Source: Oleiagrimonas sp036379395 (GTDB taxonomy: Bacteria > Pseudomonadota > Gammaproteobacteria > Xanthomonadales > Rhodanobacteraceae). Taken from it: 55,611 nucleotides of DNA. Each line of letters opens with the position of its first letter. Position 1 is the first letter of the stretch. Made by a program: the position numbers and the translations under genes. Location of the stretch: NCBI GenBank assembly GCA_036379395.1, contig DASVGR010000012.1:1-55611 (forward strand), written 5' to 3'. The notes under the pieces were generated by a model. It was not told where the DNA came from and did no database searches. It worked only from the letters and a program-made list of their open reading frames with translations. This document shows, piece after piece, positions 8,413-16,947 of the stretch.

Positions 8413-8616
8413 GTGCCCGGCAATACCAGCGGAAATACCCGACCGAACGATCAACCCCCACCGGCACCATTGCCGACACAACATGCATGGCCCATTGCCT
8501 TGCCGCAGCCATCCAAGCTGAACAGCCTTGCGCCTGAACTGGCACATGCCCAGTCAACGCGCTTTAATGGAAACACCACGTCATGTGGTTTTTACAGCCA
8601 TTTCAGGAGATTACCC

Positions 8617-9357
8617 ATGAAGCTTACCCGTACGTTGATCGCGGTATCCGTTGCCGCCGCGATGGTGTTGTCGTTGTCAGCTTGCAGTAACTCCGGCCAA
8701 GGCAATCAGAGCCCCTCCACACAGACGCCCGCCGCCACACCAGCATCCGCCCCAGCTGCCGTCCCGACACCGTCTGCTTCCACCGCGATGGCTTCCAGCT
8801 CTTCCATGGCCATGGGCGGCCAGACCGCTGCCACCAACTGGTTTGGCGGCCCGATCTACAACGGCGCGCCCAACCTGGCCGCCACCGCCGCACTGATCAA
8901 GGCTGGTGGTGGCGCCAAGGATTTCAGCTTCGCCAAGGCCCTGGTGTCGATGCTGGGTGAAAAGACCGTCAACGCCGAAGTGGCCAAACTGACCCAACAG
9001 TACGGCAAAGCTGATGTCGACGGCTTCATCAAGGGCATGGACTTTGCCGTCCATGACGCCATCAAGCGCGCTACCGCCGCGGGTGTGAAACTGCCCGAGC
9101 CACCGGCCGACCTCACCGGTGCCGCGCTGGCCAAGGGGTTGGTGCAGGCCGGCACCACGCCGGATGGCACATTCTGGGCCGGTTACATGTTCGATCGCGC
9201 CATTTCGCACAAGCTGCACAACCAGGTCATGGCCGACATCGACGCTGGCCCGGGTCATGCAGCCGACAGCAATACGCACAAAATCCTCAACCAGGCCATG
9301 TACGACGTGGCCCAGGCACTCGGGATGAAGGACGTCAAACTGGCTTCGTTTCATTGA
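8617..9357 (+). CDS. uncharacterised lipoprotein
   Basis: This 246-residue protein begins with a lipoprotein signal peptide (lipobox LSAC near residue 22) and an Ala/Pro/Ser linker to about residue 68, followed by a soluble Ala-rich domain of about 175 residues with no motif I recognise. The domain is mostly helical by eye and has several conserved-looking His and Asp residues in its last third (HDAIKRA, HKLHNQVMADIDAGPGH). I do not recognise the family. ATG 8617 follows CAGGAGA, and an upstream in-frame extension to 8326 lacks a signal peptide. It lies between two strong terminators, so it is probably its own transcription unit. Confidence 0.75.
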   Translation: MKLTRTLIAVSVAAAMVLSLSACSNSGQGNQSPSTQTPAATPASAPAAVPTPSASTAMASSSSMAMGGQTAATNWFGGPIYNGAPNLAATAALIKAGGGAKDFSFAKALVSMLGEKTVNAEVAKLTQQYGKADVDGFIKGMDFAVHDAIKRATAAGVKLPEPPADLTGAALAKGLVQAGTTPDGTFWAGYMFDRAISHKLHNQVMADIDAGPGHAADSNTHKILNQAMYDVAQALGMKDVKLASFH

Positions 9358-9379
9358 TTGATACTGTGCGAAACAAACA

Positions 9380-9410
9380 GAAAAGGGCCGATGCCACATC
9401 GGCCCTTTTC
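9380..9410 (+). terminator. rho-independent terminator after the second lipoprotein gene
   Basis: GAAAAGGGCCGAT at 9380-9392 pairs with ATCGGCCCTTTTC at 9398-9410 around a 5-base loop. It is 23 bases after the stop codon at 9357. Confidence 0.8.
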
Positions 9411-9507
9411 CGTGTTGCCACCCCGCGCGCCATGCCCGCTATGGATCAAGTCCGCCTGTCGTAGCAAAGTAATGGCGCATCACCCACTTTTCCCAAGAGG
9501 GTTTTCC

Positions 9508-10101
9508 ATGAAATACGCCCACGTGCTGTCGGCCGTTGCCCTGATGGGCCTGCTGGCCGGCTGCAACCAGCCGAACAACGGCGAGCAGCCGCCCGCCAGC
9601 GAATTGCCGACGCCCCACGCAGTCGATTCCGCCGTCGCACCCAAGGCCGGGGCAAGCGCCACACCCGCCACCACATCGGCCCCGGCGGCCAGTGCCGCCA
9701 CCCCGTCATCGGCCGCCACCGCAAACGCCTCCGCCCCGGCACCTGCAGCGTCCAGTACTGCCTACGCCTACGATGCGGTCAAGGGCAAGGCGCTGTTCGA
9801 CGACAATTGCTCGGTCTGCCATCAGGCCTCCGGCGTCGGCGTGCCGACCGCCTTCCCGCCGCTCAAGGGCAACCCGGCCGTCAACGACGCTGACCCGACC
9901 GTGCAAATCCAGACCATCCTGGACGGCAAGCACGGCAGCCTTATCGCCGGCAAGAAGTACTCCGGCGTGATGCCGCCGTTCGCCAGCAACTTCAGCGATG
10001 CCGACATCGCCAACATTGCCAACTACGAGCGTTCGTCCTGGGGCAACCATGGCAAGCAGGTGACCGCCGCCGAAGTCGCGAAGATCCGCGCCGGGCACTG
10101 A
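9508..10101 (+). CDS. c-type cytochrome lipoprotein
   Basis: This 197-residue protein carries a lipoprotein signal peptide (lipobox LAGC, C19), an Ala/Pro/Thr linker (about 20-90) and a single class I cytochrome c domain. The heme is attached at CSVCH (C101, C104, H105), and M155 in GVMPPF is the likely second iron ligand. It would be a membrane-anchored periplasmic electron carrier; the partner is not evident from its neighbours. ATG 9508 follows AAGAGG at 9495-9500. It is the third lipoprotein in the run and shares the signal plus long Ala/Pro spacer design. Its place immediately before liuB is probably coincidental. Confidence 0.88.
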   Translation: MKYAHVLSAVALMGLLAGCNQPNNGEQPPASELPTPHAVDSAVAPKAGASATPATTSAPAASAATPSSAATANASAPAPAASSTAYAYDAVKGKALFDDNCSVCHQASGVGVPTAFPPLKGNPAVNDADPTVQIQTILDGKHGSLIAGKKYSGVMPPFASNFSDADIANIANYERSSWGNHGKQVTAAEVAKIRAGH

Positions 10102-10148
10102 GACTCGTCTGGCACGAAGCTTCCGCATCGCCCATCACCAGCGAAGTT

Positions 10149-10178
10149 TTGGCGCGCTTATGCACGTACTCGTATGAT
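10149..10178 (+). promoter_or_regulatory. possible sigma70 promoter for liuB
   Basis: TTGGCG at 10149-10154 and TATGAT at 10173-10178 are 18 bases apart, 30 bases upstream of the liuB start. The match is moderate, and no LiuR-type operator was recognised. Confidence 0.3.
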
Positions 10179-10208
10179 GGGCGCTTGTCTCCCACGAACG
10201 GCTTTGCC

Positions 10209-11816
10209 ATGACCCGGATTGTCTCCCACCTCGATCCACGCGATGCCGATTTCAAGGCCAGCGTCAAGCGCATGCGCACCTTGGTCGAAGATCTCGACAA
10301 CGAACTGGACAAGGTGGCCGAAGGCGGCGGCGACAAGGCGCGCGAAAAGCACCTTGCACGCGGCAAGATGCTGCCGCGCGAACGCGTCGACGCCCTGCTC
10401 GACCCGGGTTCGCCCTTTCTCGAACTGTCCGCGCTGGCCGCGCACGGCATGTACGACGACAAGGCGCCCGGTGCCGGCATCATCACCGGCATCGGTCGCG
10501 TCGACGGCATCGAGGTGATGGTCGTGGCCAACGACGCCACGGTCAAAGGCGGCACGTATTTTCCGATGACGGTGAAAAAGCACCTGCGCGCGCAGGAAGT
10601 GGCGCTGGAAAACCACCTGCCGTGCATCTACCTCGTCGATTCCGGCGGCGCATTCCTGCCCTTGCAAGACGAAGTGTTTCCCGACAAGGAACACTTCGGC
10701 CGCATCTTCTACAACCAGGCGCGCATGAGCGCGCTGAACATTCCGCAGATCGCCGTGGTGATGGGCTCGTGCACGGCCGGCGGCGCGTACGTGCCGGCGA
10801 TGAGCGACGAAACCATCATCGTCAGGGAGCAAGGCACGATCTTTCTCGGCGGCCCGCCGCTGGTGAAAGCCGCCACCGGCGAGGTGGTCGACGCCGAAAC
10901 CCTGGGCGGCGCAGACGTGCATACGTCCATGTCCGGCGTGGCCGACTACTTTGCCGAAAATGACGCGCACGCCTTGTCGCTGGCACGCGACGCGGTGGCG
11001 CGCCTGAACCGCCACAAGGCGCTGCCGGTCACGACCACGACGCCGGCCGAACCCGCCTACCCGGCCGAAGAACTGTACGGCGTGGTGCCCGAGGACATGC
11101 GCCGCCCGTTCGACATCCACGAAGTGATCGCGCGCATCGTCGACGGCTCCGAGTTTCACGAATTCAAGGCTCGCTACGGCAAGACGCTGGTCACCGGCTT
11201 CGCGTCCATCCACGGCTACCCGGTCGGCATCGTCGCCAACAACGGCATCCTGTTTTCCGAATCCGCGCTCAAGGGCACACACTTCATCGAGCTGTGCAAC
11301 CAGCGCGGCATTCCGCTGGTGTTTTTGCAGAACGTCAACGGCTTCATGGTCGGCAAAAAGTACGAGCAATCGGGCATCGCCAAGGACGGCGCCAAAATGG
11401 TCACCGCCGTGGCCTGCTCGCACGTGCCCAAATTCACCGTCGTCATCGGCGGCAGCTTCGGCGCCGGCAACTACGCCATGTGCGGCCGCGCCTACGGCGC
11501 ACGCTTTTTGTGGATGTGGCCGAACGCGCGCATCGGCGTCATGGGCGGAGAACAGGCCGCCAGCGTGCTGGCCACGGTGCGCCGCGACGGCATCGAAAAG
11601 CGCGGCGGCAACTGGTCGGCCGACGAGGAAGAAACCTTCAAGCAGCCCCTGCGTGAACAATACGAACGCCAGGGCCACCCCTACTACGCCAGCGCACGGT
11701 TGTGGGACGACGGCGTGATCGACCCGGCCGACACCCGCCGCGTACTGGGCCTGGCCTTGTCGGCATCCATGAACGCGCCGATCGAGCCGGCGCCCTACGG
11801 CGTGTTCCGCATGTGA
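10209..11816 (+). CDS. liuB: 3-methylcrotonyl-CoA carboxylase, carboxyltransferase (beta) subunit
   Basis: This 535-residue carboxyltransferase transfers CO2 from carboxybiotin to 3-methylcrotonyl-CoA, giving 3-methylglutaconyl-CoA. It has the N- and C-terminal crotonase-like halves of the family, with the acyl-CoA loops SCTAGGAYVPAM and GSFGAGNYAMCGRAYG. The long IYLVDSGGAFLPLQ segment is typical of methylcrotonyl- rather than propionyl- or acetyl-CoA carboxylases. Its biotin-carrying partner is at 45353-47350, 33.5 kb downstream, whereas these genes are usually adjacent. ATG 10209 gives the expected N-terminus. The stop TGA overlaps the start of the EcsC gene (TGATG at 11814-11818), suggesting translational coupling. 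Confidence 0.93.
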   Translation: MTRIVSHLDPRDADFKASVKRMRTLVEDLDNELDKVAEGGGDKAREKHLARGKMLPRERVDALLDPGSPFLELSALAAHGMYDDKAPGAGIITGIGRVDGIEVMVVANDATVKGGTYFPMTVKKHLRAQEVALENHLPCIYLVDSGGAFLPLQDEVFPDKEHFGRIFYNQARMSALNIPQIAVVMGSCTAGGAYVPAMSDETIIVREQGTIFLGGPPLVKAATGEVVDAETLGGADVHTSMSGVADYFAENDAHALSLARDAVARLNRHKALPVTTTTPAEPAYPAEELYGVVPEDMRRPFDIHEVIARIVDGSEFHEFKARYGKTLVTGFASIHGYPVGIVANNGILFSESALKGTHFIELCNQRGIPLVFLQNVNGFMVGKKYEQSGIAKDGAKMVTAVACSHVPKFTVVIGGSFGAGNYAMCGRAYGARFLWMWPNARIGVMGGEQAASVLATVRRDGIEKRGGNWSADEEETFKQPLREQYERQGHPYYASARLWDDGVIDPADTRRVLGLALSASMNAPIEPAPYGVFRM

Positions 11817-12628
11817 TGGCCGCCTTGACACCTATCGACAGCGACGCCTGGAGCGATGCGGATCGGGCTGATCTGCGTCGTGCCAAGGCTCTGCTCGAGC
11901 ATCCCGGTTTGGCCGTCCAATTGGCTAACTTCGCCGGTGCGCCGATCGAATACCTGTACGCCAAACAGCTGCCGGGCAAGGCGCGCAAGCTGGTCGACAA
12001 GGCCACGCACAAGGCCATCACGGCGGCCTGCCGCGTGGCACTGGCCACGATCAAGCACGACGCTCCGATGCAGGCGCCACACAACACGCTGCACAAGCTG
12101 GGCGTGGCCGCGACCGGCGCCGTCGGCGGCTTTTTCGGCCTGGCCAGCCTGCCGGTCGAATTGCCCGTCACCACCACCGTGATGCTGCGTTCAATCCTCG
12201 ACATCGCACGCGCCGAAGGTGCCTCGCTGGACGACCCGGCCACGCGCATCGATTGCTTGCAAGTGCTGGCGCTGGGCGGGCCACGCAACGACGACGATGC
12301 TGCCGAAACCGGCTACTTCGCCGTGCGCGCGGCACTGGCGCAGCAAGTGTCAGCCGCCATCAGCCATGTGGCCAGCCATGGCGCCGCCGACCGCGGTGCG
12401 CCGGTCATCGTCAATCTGGTCGGCCGCATCGCCGCGTACTTTGCCATTCCAGTGTCGGAGAAAGCCCTGGCCGACGCCCTGCCCGTCATCGGCGCCGCCA
12501 CCGGCAGCTCGCTCAACGTGTTGTTCATGCATCATTTCCAGCACATGGCCGAAGGCCATTTCATCGTGCGCCGGCTGGAAAAAAGCCACGGCGCCGAGGC
12601 CGTACGCAAAGCCTACGCCATAATCTGA
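11816..12628 (+). CDS. EcsC-family protein
   Basis: This 270-residue protein matches the EcsC family, whose first member was described beside an ABC transporter in Bacillus. The molecular role is unknown. A hydrophobic GAVGGFFGLASLPVELPVTT segment near residues 101-120 may associate with the membrane. The start ATG shares its A with the stop of liuB, so the two are very likely translated together. What it does for leucine breakdown is not clear. It is the last gene of the left part of the liu region, directly before a REP pair. Confidence 0.8.
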   Translation: MAALTPIDSDAWSDADRADLRRAKALLEHPGLAVQLANFAGAPIEYLYAKQLPGKARKLVDKATHKAITAACRVALATIKHDAPMQAPHNTLHKLGVAATGAVGGFFGLASLPVELPVTTTVMLRSILDIARAEGASLDDPATRIDCLQVLALGGPRNDDDAAETGYFAVRAALAQQVSAAISHVASHGAADRGAPVIVNLVGRIAAYFAIPVSEKALADALPVIGAATGSSLNVLFMHHFQHMAEGHFIVRRLEKSHGAEAVRKAYAII

Positions 12629-12630
12629 CC

Positions 12631-12708
12631 CCATCGCCCGCAGGCAGGCTCCCACAAAAAAAGCGATGCATGCCTGAAGTCCTCTGCGGGAACGCGCCTG
12701 CGCATGAT
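12631..12708. repeat. REP pair at the left edge of the accessory region
   Basis: A reverse unit at 12631-12655 (ends CTCCCAC) is followed by a degenerate forward unit at about 12686-12708 (GCGGGAACGCGCC). Here the heads face each other. The second unit overlaps the most upstream ATG of the following SDR gene, which argues against that start. Confidence 0.6.
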
Positions 12709-13642
12709 GAGTCTTGCGATCGCCTCCACCATCGGCGATGTTGTTGATCCAACCACTCGGGGGCAGGCTTTGGACATCCACGGCAAAACCATCCTCATCA
12801 CCGGCGCCACCAGCGGCATTGGCAAGGAAGCGGCCGTGATGCTGGCGCGCGAGGGCGCGCAAGTCGTCATCGTTGGACGCAATGCCGACAAGACGCACGC
12901 GGTGCTGGATGAAATCCGCCAGCGCGCCGGTTCACCCGATGTCAGCTCGATGTTGTGCGATTTCGCCTCGCAAGCATCCATCCACGCCCTGGCCGAAGCT
13001 GTGCTCACCGCCTGTCCGCGTCTGGACGTGCTGATCAACAACGCTGGCGGCGTGCACCCGCGACGCGAGCTGACGGAAGATGGCATCGAAGCCACATTCG
13101 CCATCAACCATCTCGGCTACTTCCTGCTGACCAACCTGCTGCTTGACCGCCTCAAGGCCAGCGCGCCGGCGCGCGTCGTCAACGTCGCTTCCGAAGCCCA
13201 CCGCCGCGGCACGCTTGATCTGGACGACATCGGCTTTGCCCGCGGCGACTACCACACGCTGCGCGCCTATGCGCGTTCCAAGCTGGCCAACGTGTTGTTT
13301 ACGCGCGCGCTGGCCCGGCGCCTTCAGGGCACACGCGTCAGCGTCAATTGCCTGCACCCGGGCGTGGTCGGCACGCATATCTGGGACCATGGTGCGCCGG
13401 CATGGGCGGAGACGTTTTTTCGCGGCGTGATGGCGCCGGTCAAGCGCTTGGCCATGCGCCGCCCTGAAGACGGTGCCCGCGTGGTGGTTCGCCTGGCCAT
13501 CGGCGACGACGTGGCCGATCAAACCGGCCTGTATTTCAACCGCGAACGCGTGGCCGAACCCGCCGACCTGGCGCGCGACGACGCGCTGGCCGAAAAGCTG
13601 TGGCACGAAAGCACGCGCCTGACCCGTCTCGATCCGGACTGA
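12704..13642 (+). CDS. short-chain dehydrogenase/reductase, retinol-dehydrogenase-like
   Basis: This is a classical-type SDR with the NAD(P) loop TGATSGIG, the NNAG motif and the active-site pair in YARSK. The HPGVVGTHIW segment after the active site is seen in retinol dehydrogenase/WWOX-like SDRs, so a carbonyl or short alcohol substrate is likely but unknown. The start is uncertain. The longest frame begins at ATG 12704 (312 residues) inside a REP unit; a TTG at 12770, after a GGGGGCAGG stretch, gives 290 residues and starts right at the Rossmann fold. The latter may be real. It faces the LysR gene tail to tail and has no obvious operon partner. Confidence 0.82.
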   Translation: MMSLAIASTIGDVVDPTTRGQALDIHGKTILITGATSGIGKEAAVMLAREGAQVVIVGRNADKTHAVLDEIRQRAGSPDVSSMLCDFASQASIHALAEAVLTACPRLDVLINNAGGVHPRRELTEDGIEATFAINHLGYFLLTNLLLDRLKASAPARVVNVASEAHRRGTLDLDDIGFARGDYHTLRAYARSKLANVLFTRALARRLQGTRVSVNCLHPGVVGTHIWDHGAPAWAETFFRGVMAPVKRLAMRRPEDGARVVVRLAIGDDVADQTGLYFNRERVAEPADLARDDALAEKLWHESTRLTRLDPD

Positions 13643-13653
13643 AGCGCCCCACA

Positions 13654-14547
13654 TCAAGCGCGATAACGCAGCGCCTCCACCAGCAAGGCGAACGCCTGCG
13701 ATGGCTGGCGGCGGCTCGGGTAATACAGGTGGTAGCCGGAAAACGGCGGGCACCAGTCTTCCAGAACTCGCACCAGCCGGCCTTCGGCCAGATGCGGTCG
13801 CGCCGCCTCTTCCAGCACGTAGGCCAGGCCGAAGCCGGCCAGCGCGGCATCCAGCATCAACGCGACGCAGTTGAAGACAAGCCGGCCGTCGACACGCACT
13901 CGCAATGCGCGACGGCCTTTCTGGAACTCCCACGCGTACAGGCCGCCACGGGTCGGCAGACGCAGGTTGATGCACGCATGCCCGGTGAGATCCTGCGGTT
14001 TTTTCGGTAGCGGGCGATGGGCGAAATACGCCGGCGCGCCCACCACGGCCATGCGCAAGTCCGGCCCGATGCGCGCCGCGATCATGTCCTTGGCCACCAT
14101 GCCGCCTTCGCGCACGCCGGCATCGAAACGCTCGGCCACGATGTCGGTGAGTCCGTCGTCAATCGCGATCTCGACCTGGACATCCGGACAGTCACACAGG
14201 AACGACGCCAGTTTCGGCCACAAAATCGTCTGTGCCACATGTTCCGTCGCGGTGATGCGGATGGTGCCGGCAGGCTTGTCCCGCAAGACGTTCAATGCCG
14301 CCAGCTCCGCTTCGATCCCCTCGACATGCGGACCGATGTGGCCGGCCAGCCGTTCGCCAGCCTCGGTCGGCGCGACGCTGCGCGTGCTGCGGTTGAGCAG
14401 CCGCACGCCCAAACGCGCTTCCAGCCCGCCGATGGCATGGCTCAGCGCCGACGCGGACACCCCGAGTTTTGCCGCCGCCCGCGTAAAGCTGCGCTCGCGG
14501 GCAACGGCAAGAAAGACCAGCAGGTCGTTGAGATTGGTGCGAGCCAT
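13654..14547 (-). CDS. LysR-family transcriptional regulator
   Basis: This 297-residue regulator has the N-terminal winged helix-turn-helix (about 6-65, with SFTRAAAKLGVSASALSHAI) and a LysR substrate-binding domain (about 90-295). It belongs by look to the group that guards oxidoreductase operons. It is divergent from the AKR-AKR-CMD-SDR operon at 14656-17680, so that operon is its probable target. A T-N11-A palindrome lies four bases upstream of its start, which fits control of both directions and autoregulation. ATG 14547 begins the conserved MARTNLNDLLVF segment; an upstream in-frame start adds a Cys-rich stretch unlike the family. Confidence 0.9.
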   Translation of the reverse strand: MARTNLNDLLVFLAVARERSFTRAAAKLGVSASALSHAIGGLEARLGVRLLNRSTRSVAPTEAGERLAGHIGPHVEGIEAELAALNVLRDKPAGTIRITATEHVAQTILWPKLASFLCDCPDVQVEIAIDDGLTDIVAERFDAGVREGGMVAKDMIAARIGPDLRMAVVGAPAYFAHRPLPKKPQDLTGHACINLRLPTRGGLYAWEFQKGRRALRVRVDGRLVFNCVALMLDAALAGFGLAYVLEEAARPHLAEGRLVRVLEDWCPPFSGYHLYYPSRRQPSQAFALLVEALRYRA

Positions 14548-14550
14548 TAT

Positions 14551-14563
14551 TGAATATGATTCA
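14551..14563. promoter_or_regulatory. LysR-type T-N11-A operator candidate
   Basis: TGAAT-ATG-ATTCA is a perfect 5+3+5 inverted repeat spanning exactly 13 bases with T first and A last, the LysR box form. It sits in the 108-base divergent region between the LysR gene and the first aldo/keto reductase gene. Confidence 0.55.
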
Positions 14564-14655
14564 CAAGTACATGCGCAATTTACTACTTTATCCACAAACG
14601 ATAACAGCACAGAATGACCATGATTTCAGCGGGCCGACCGCCTGTGGAGCAAACC

Positions 14656-15552
14656 ATGAAAAAGCCTGTCGAAAATCCGGCGAGCATCACGCTGGGCAAT
14701 GGCATCGCCATGCCCGCACTCGGCTTCGGCGTGTTCCAGACCCCGCCCGATGCTACGGCCAGAGCAGTCACGGAAGCCTTGCGTTGCGGATATCGTCTCA
14801 TCGACACGGCGGCCGCATACGCCAATGAACGCGGCGTGGGCGACGCCATCCGCGACTCGGGCATTGCCCGTGACGAGTTGTTCATCGAAACCAAGATCTG
14901 GATCAGCGACTACGGCTACGACGCCGCTCTGCACGCCTTTGACAAGGCTGTCGGCAAACTCGGCGTGGAGTGGCTGGATCTGCTGATCCTGCACCAACCC
15001 ATGCCAGCGGCCTTCGAGAAAACCCTCGATGCCTACCGGGCGCTGGAAAAGCTGCTGGCCAATGGCAGGGTACGTGCCATCGGCGTGAGCAACTTCATGC
15101 CCGAACATCTGCGTCGCCTGCTGGCCGAAACCTCTGTGGTGCCTGCCGTGAACCAGATCGAGTGCCACCCGTACTTTCAGCAACCGGCGCTGCAACGCTT
15201 GCACGCCAGACACGGTATCGTCACCCAGGCGTGGTCACCCATTGGCGGCATCACGTCCTACCGGGGCGATGGCAAGCGCAGCTTCGACGACCCGGTGTTG
15301 CTCGACATCGCGCACCAACACGGCAAGTCGGCCGCCCAGGTGATGTTGCGCTGGCACCTTCAGGCGGGCCGCGCCGCGATTCCAAAGTCGGTCAAGCCCG
15401 CGCGCATTGCCGAAAACTTCGATGTCTTCGATTTTGCGCTGACCAGTGAACAAATCGCGGCCATCGACGCCCTTGAAACCGGCGTGCGCGGCGGGCCGGA
15501 GCCCGCCAGCATCACGCTCGAAACCTTCGGCAGGGTGATCCCCGAAGCGTAA
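14656..15552 (+). CDS. aldo/keto reductase (2,5-diketogluconate reductase-like)
   Basis: This 298-residue NADPH-dependent reductase has the (alpha/beta)8 AKR signature and the catalytic tetrad D50, Y55, K80 and H113 (LLILHQP). GVSNFMPEHL and IPKSVKPARIAENF, the phosphate-binding stretch, are intact. It resembles the AKR5 group (2,5-diketo-D-gluconate/methylglyoxal reductases), but the substrate cannot be read from sequence. It is the first gene of a four-gene operon with a second AKR, a CMD-family protein and an SDR, a set that looks like detoxification of reactive carbonyls or quinones. ATG 14656 follows GTGGAG at 14644-14649. Confidence 0.9.
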   Translation: MKKPVENPASITLGNGIAMPALGFGVFQTPPDATARAVTEALRCGYRLIDTAAAYANERGVGDAIRDSGIARDELFIETKIWISDYGYDAALHAFDKAVGKLGVEWLDLLILHQPMPAAFEKTLDAYRALEKLLANGRVRAIGVSNFMPEHLRRLLAETSVVPAVNQIECHPYFQQPALQRLHARHGIVTQAWSPIGGITSYRGDGKRSFDDPVLLDIAHQHGKSAAQVMLRWHLQAGRAAIPKSVKPARIAENFDVFDFALTSEQIAAIDALETGVRGGPEPASITLETFGRVIPEA

Positions 15553-15593
15553 CCCCATTCCTTTGCAGTCATGCCAAAAACAGGAGACAGCAC

Positions 15594-16571
15594 ATGCAAC
15601 AACGCAAACTCGGCAATCTGGGCGTATCGGTCATGGGCCTGGGCTGCATGGGCCTGAGCCACGGCTATGGCCCGGCGGTGGACAAACAGGCAGGCATCGC
15701 GCTGATCCGCGCTGCCGTCGAACGCGGCGTGACACTGTTCGACACCGCCGAAGTGTACGGGCCGTTCACCAACGAGGAATTGGTGGGCGAGGCATTGGTG
15801 CCGTTTCGCGACGACGTGGTGATCGCCACCAAGTTCGGCTTCAGGATCGGTGACGCGGAACACGCCCTGGACAGCCGGCCCGAACACATCCGCGCGGTGG
15901 CCGAAGCCTCGTTGAAGCGCCTCAAGACCGATCGCATCGACCTGTTCTACCAGCATCGCGTCGATCCCGACGTGCCAATCGAGGATGTGGCCGGCACGGT
16001 GAAAGACCTGATCGCCGAAGGCAAGGTCAAACACTTCGGCCTGTCCGAAGCCGGTGCGCAGACGATTCGCCGCGCCCACGCCGTGCAACCGGTCACCGCG
16101 CTGCAAAGCGAATACTCGCTGTGGTGGCGCGAGCCCGAAGCGGACATCCTGCCGACGCTGGAAGAACTCGGCATCGGCTTCGTGCCGTTCAGCCCGCTCG
16201 GCCGCGGTTTTCTGACCGGCGCCATCAACGCGAACACCCACTTCGACGATACGGATTTTCGCCACACCAATCCGCGCTTCACGCAGGAAGCGCGCACGGC
16301 CAATCAGGCACTGGTCGATTTGCTGAACGCGACGGCCTCGCGCAAGAACGCCACGCCCGCACAAATCGCCCTGGCCTGGCTGCTGGCGCAAAAGCCGTGG
16401 ATCGTACCGATTCCGGGCACCACCAAGCCACATCGCCTGGCGGAAAACCTCGGTGCGATCGAGGTCGAACTGACGCACGACGACTTGCGCGAAATCACAA
16501 GCGCCATCGCAAAAATCACCGTGCAAGGCGATCGCTACCCCGCCAACCTGCAAGCGCGCGTCAGCCGATGA
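15594..16571 (+). CDS. aldo/keto reductase, AKR13-like
   Basis: This 325-residue second AKR of the operon has the tetrad D50, Y55, K80 and H121 (FYQHRVDP). The LGNLGVSVMGLGCMGLS opening and IPGTTKPHRLAENL cofactor segment place it with the AKR13/YhdN-type reductases. It starts 41 bases after the preceding gene, with CAGGAGA upstream of ATG 15594. A role in aldehyde reduction is known for the family; the natural substrate here is not known. Confidence 0.9.
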   Translation: MQQRKLGNLGVSVMGLGCMGLSHGYGPAVDKQAGIALIRAAVERGVTLFDTAEVYGPFTNEELVGEALVPFRDDVVIATKFGFRIGDAEHALDSRPEHIRAVAEASLKRLKTDRIDLFYQHRVDPDVPIEDVAGTVKDLIAEGKVKHFGLSEAGAQTIRRAHAVQPVTALQSEYSLWWREPEADILPTLEELGIGFVPFSPLGRGFLTGAINANTHFDDTDFRHTNPRFTQEARTANQALVDLLNATASRKNATPAQIALAWLLAQKPWIVPIPGTTKPHRLAENLGAIEVELTHDDLREITSAIAKITVQGDRYPANLQARVSR

Positions 16572-16596
16572 ACACGCATTTCACGGAGCACGAATC

Positions 16597-16947
16597 ATGA
16601 ATCACGAACCCACGGCTGCCCGTCGGGCATTCGGCGACGTCGCTCCCGCATTGGCCGAATACAGCGACAAGGTCTTGTTCGGCGATGTCTGGGAACGCCC
16701 CGGCCTGTCGCCACGCGAGCGCAGTCTCGTCACCGTGGCGAGCCTCATCTCGCTGTATCGCACCAACGAATTGCCGTTCCACTTGACCAAGGCGCTCGAC
16801 AACGGCATCAGCCGCGACGAACTGGTCGAAGTCGTCACGCACCTCGCGTTCTACGCCGGCTGGCCATGCGCCAGCACGGCCGTCGCGATCGCCCGGCGCG
16901 TATTCGCCGAGGCCGACGCACACGCCCAGGAGAACCCCGATGATTGA
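16597..16947 (+). CDS. carboxymuconolactone decarboxylase-family protein
   Basis: This 116-residue all-helical protein belongs to the CMD/AhpD superfamily. The segment ERSLVTVASLISLYRTNELPFH carries the E and H of the gamma-CMD type and lacks the CxxC of AhpD-like peroxidases, so a peroxidase role is unlikely. It starts 25 bases after the second AKR (CACGGAG upstream) and overlaps the next gene by 8 bases, so it is translated as part of the operon. CMD proteins of this kind often accompany AKR and SDR genes, but the reaction is rarely known. Confidence 0.87.
   Translation: MNHEPTAARRAFGDVAPALAEYSDKVLFGDVWERPGLSPRERSLVTVASLISLYRTNELPFHLTKALDNGISRDELVEVVTHLAFYAGWPCASTAVAIARRVFAEADAHAQENPDD

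Noticed and set aside
12704..12769. First 22 codons of the SDR gene as true coding sequence
   Set aside because: They begin within a REP unit and lie before the Rossmann fold. I kept the longer frame as the outer limit only; TTG 12770 may be the real start.
16597..16947. CMD-family protein as an AhpD-like peroxidase
   Set aside because: The CxxC active site of that branch is missing; the E/H pattern fits the gamma-CMD type instead.
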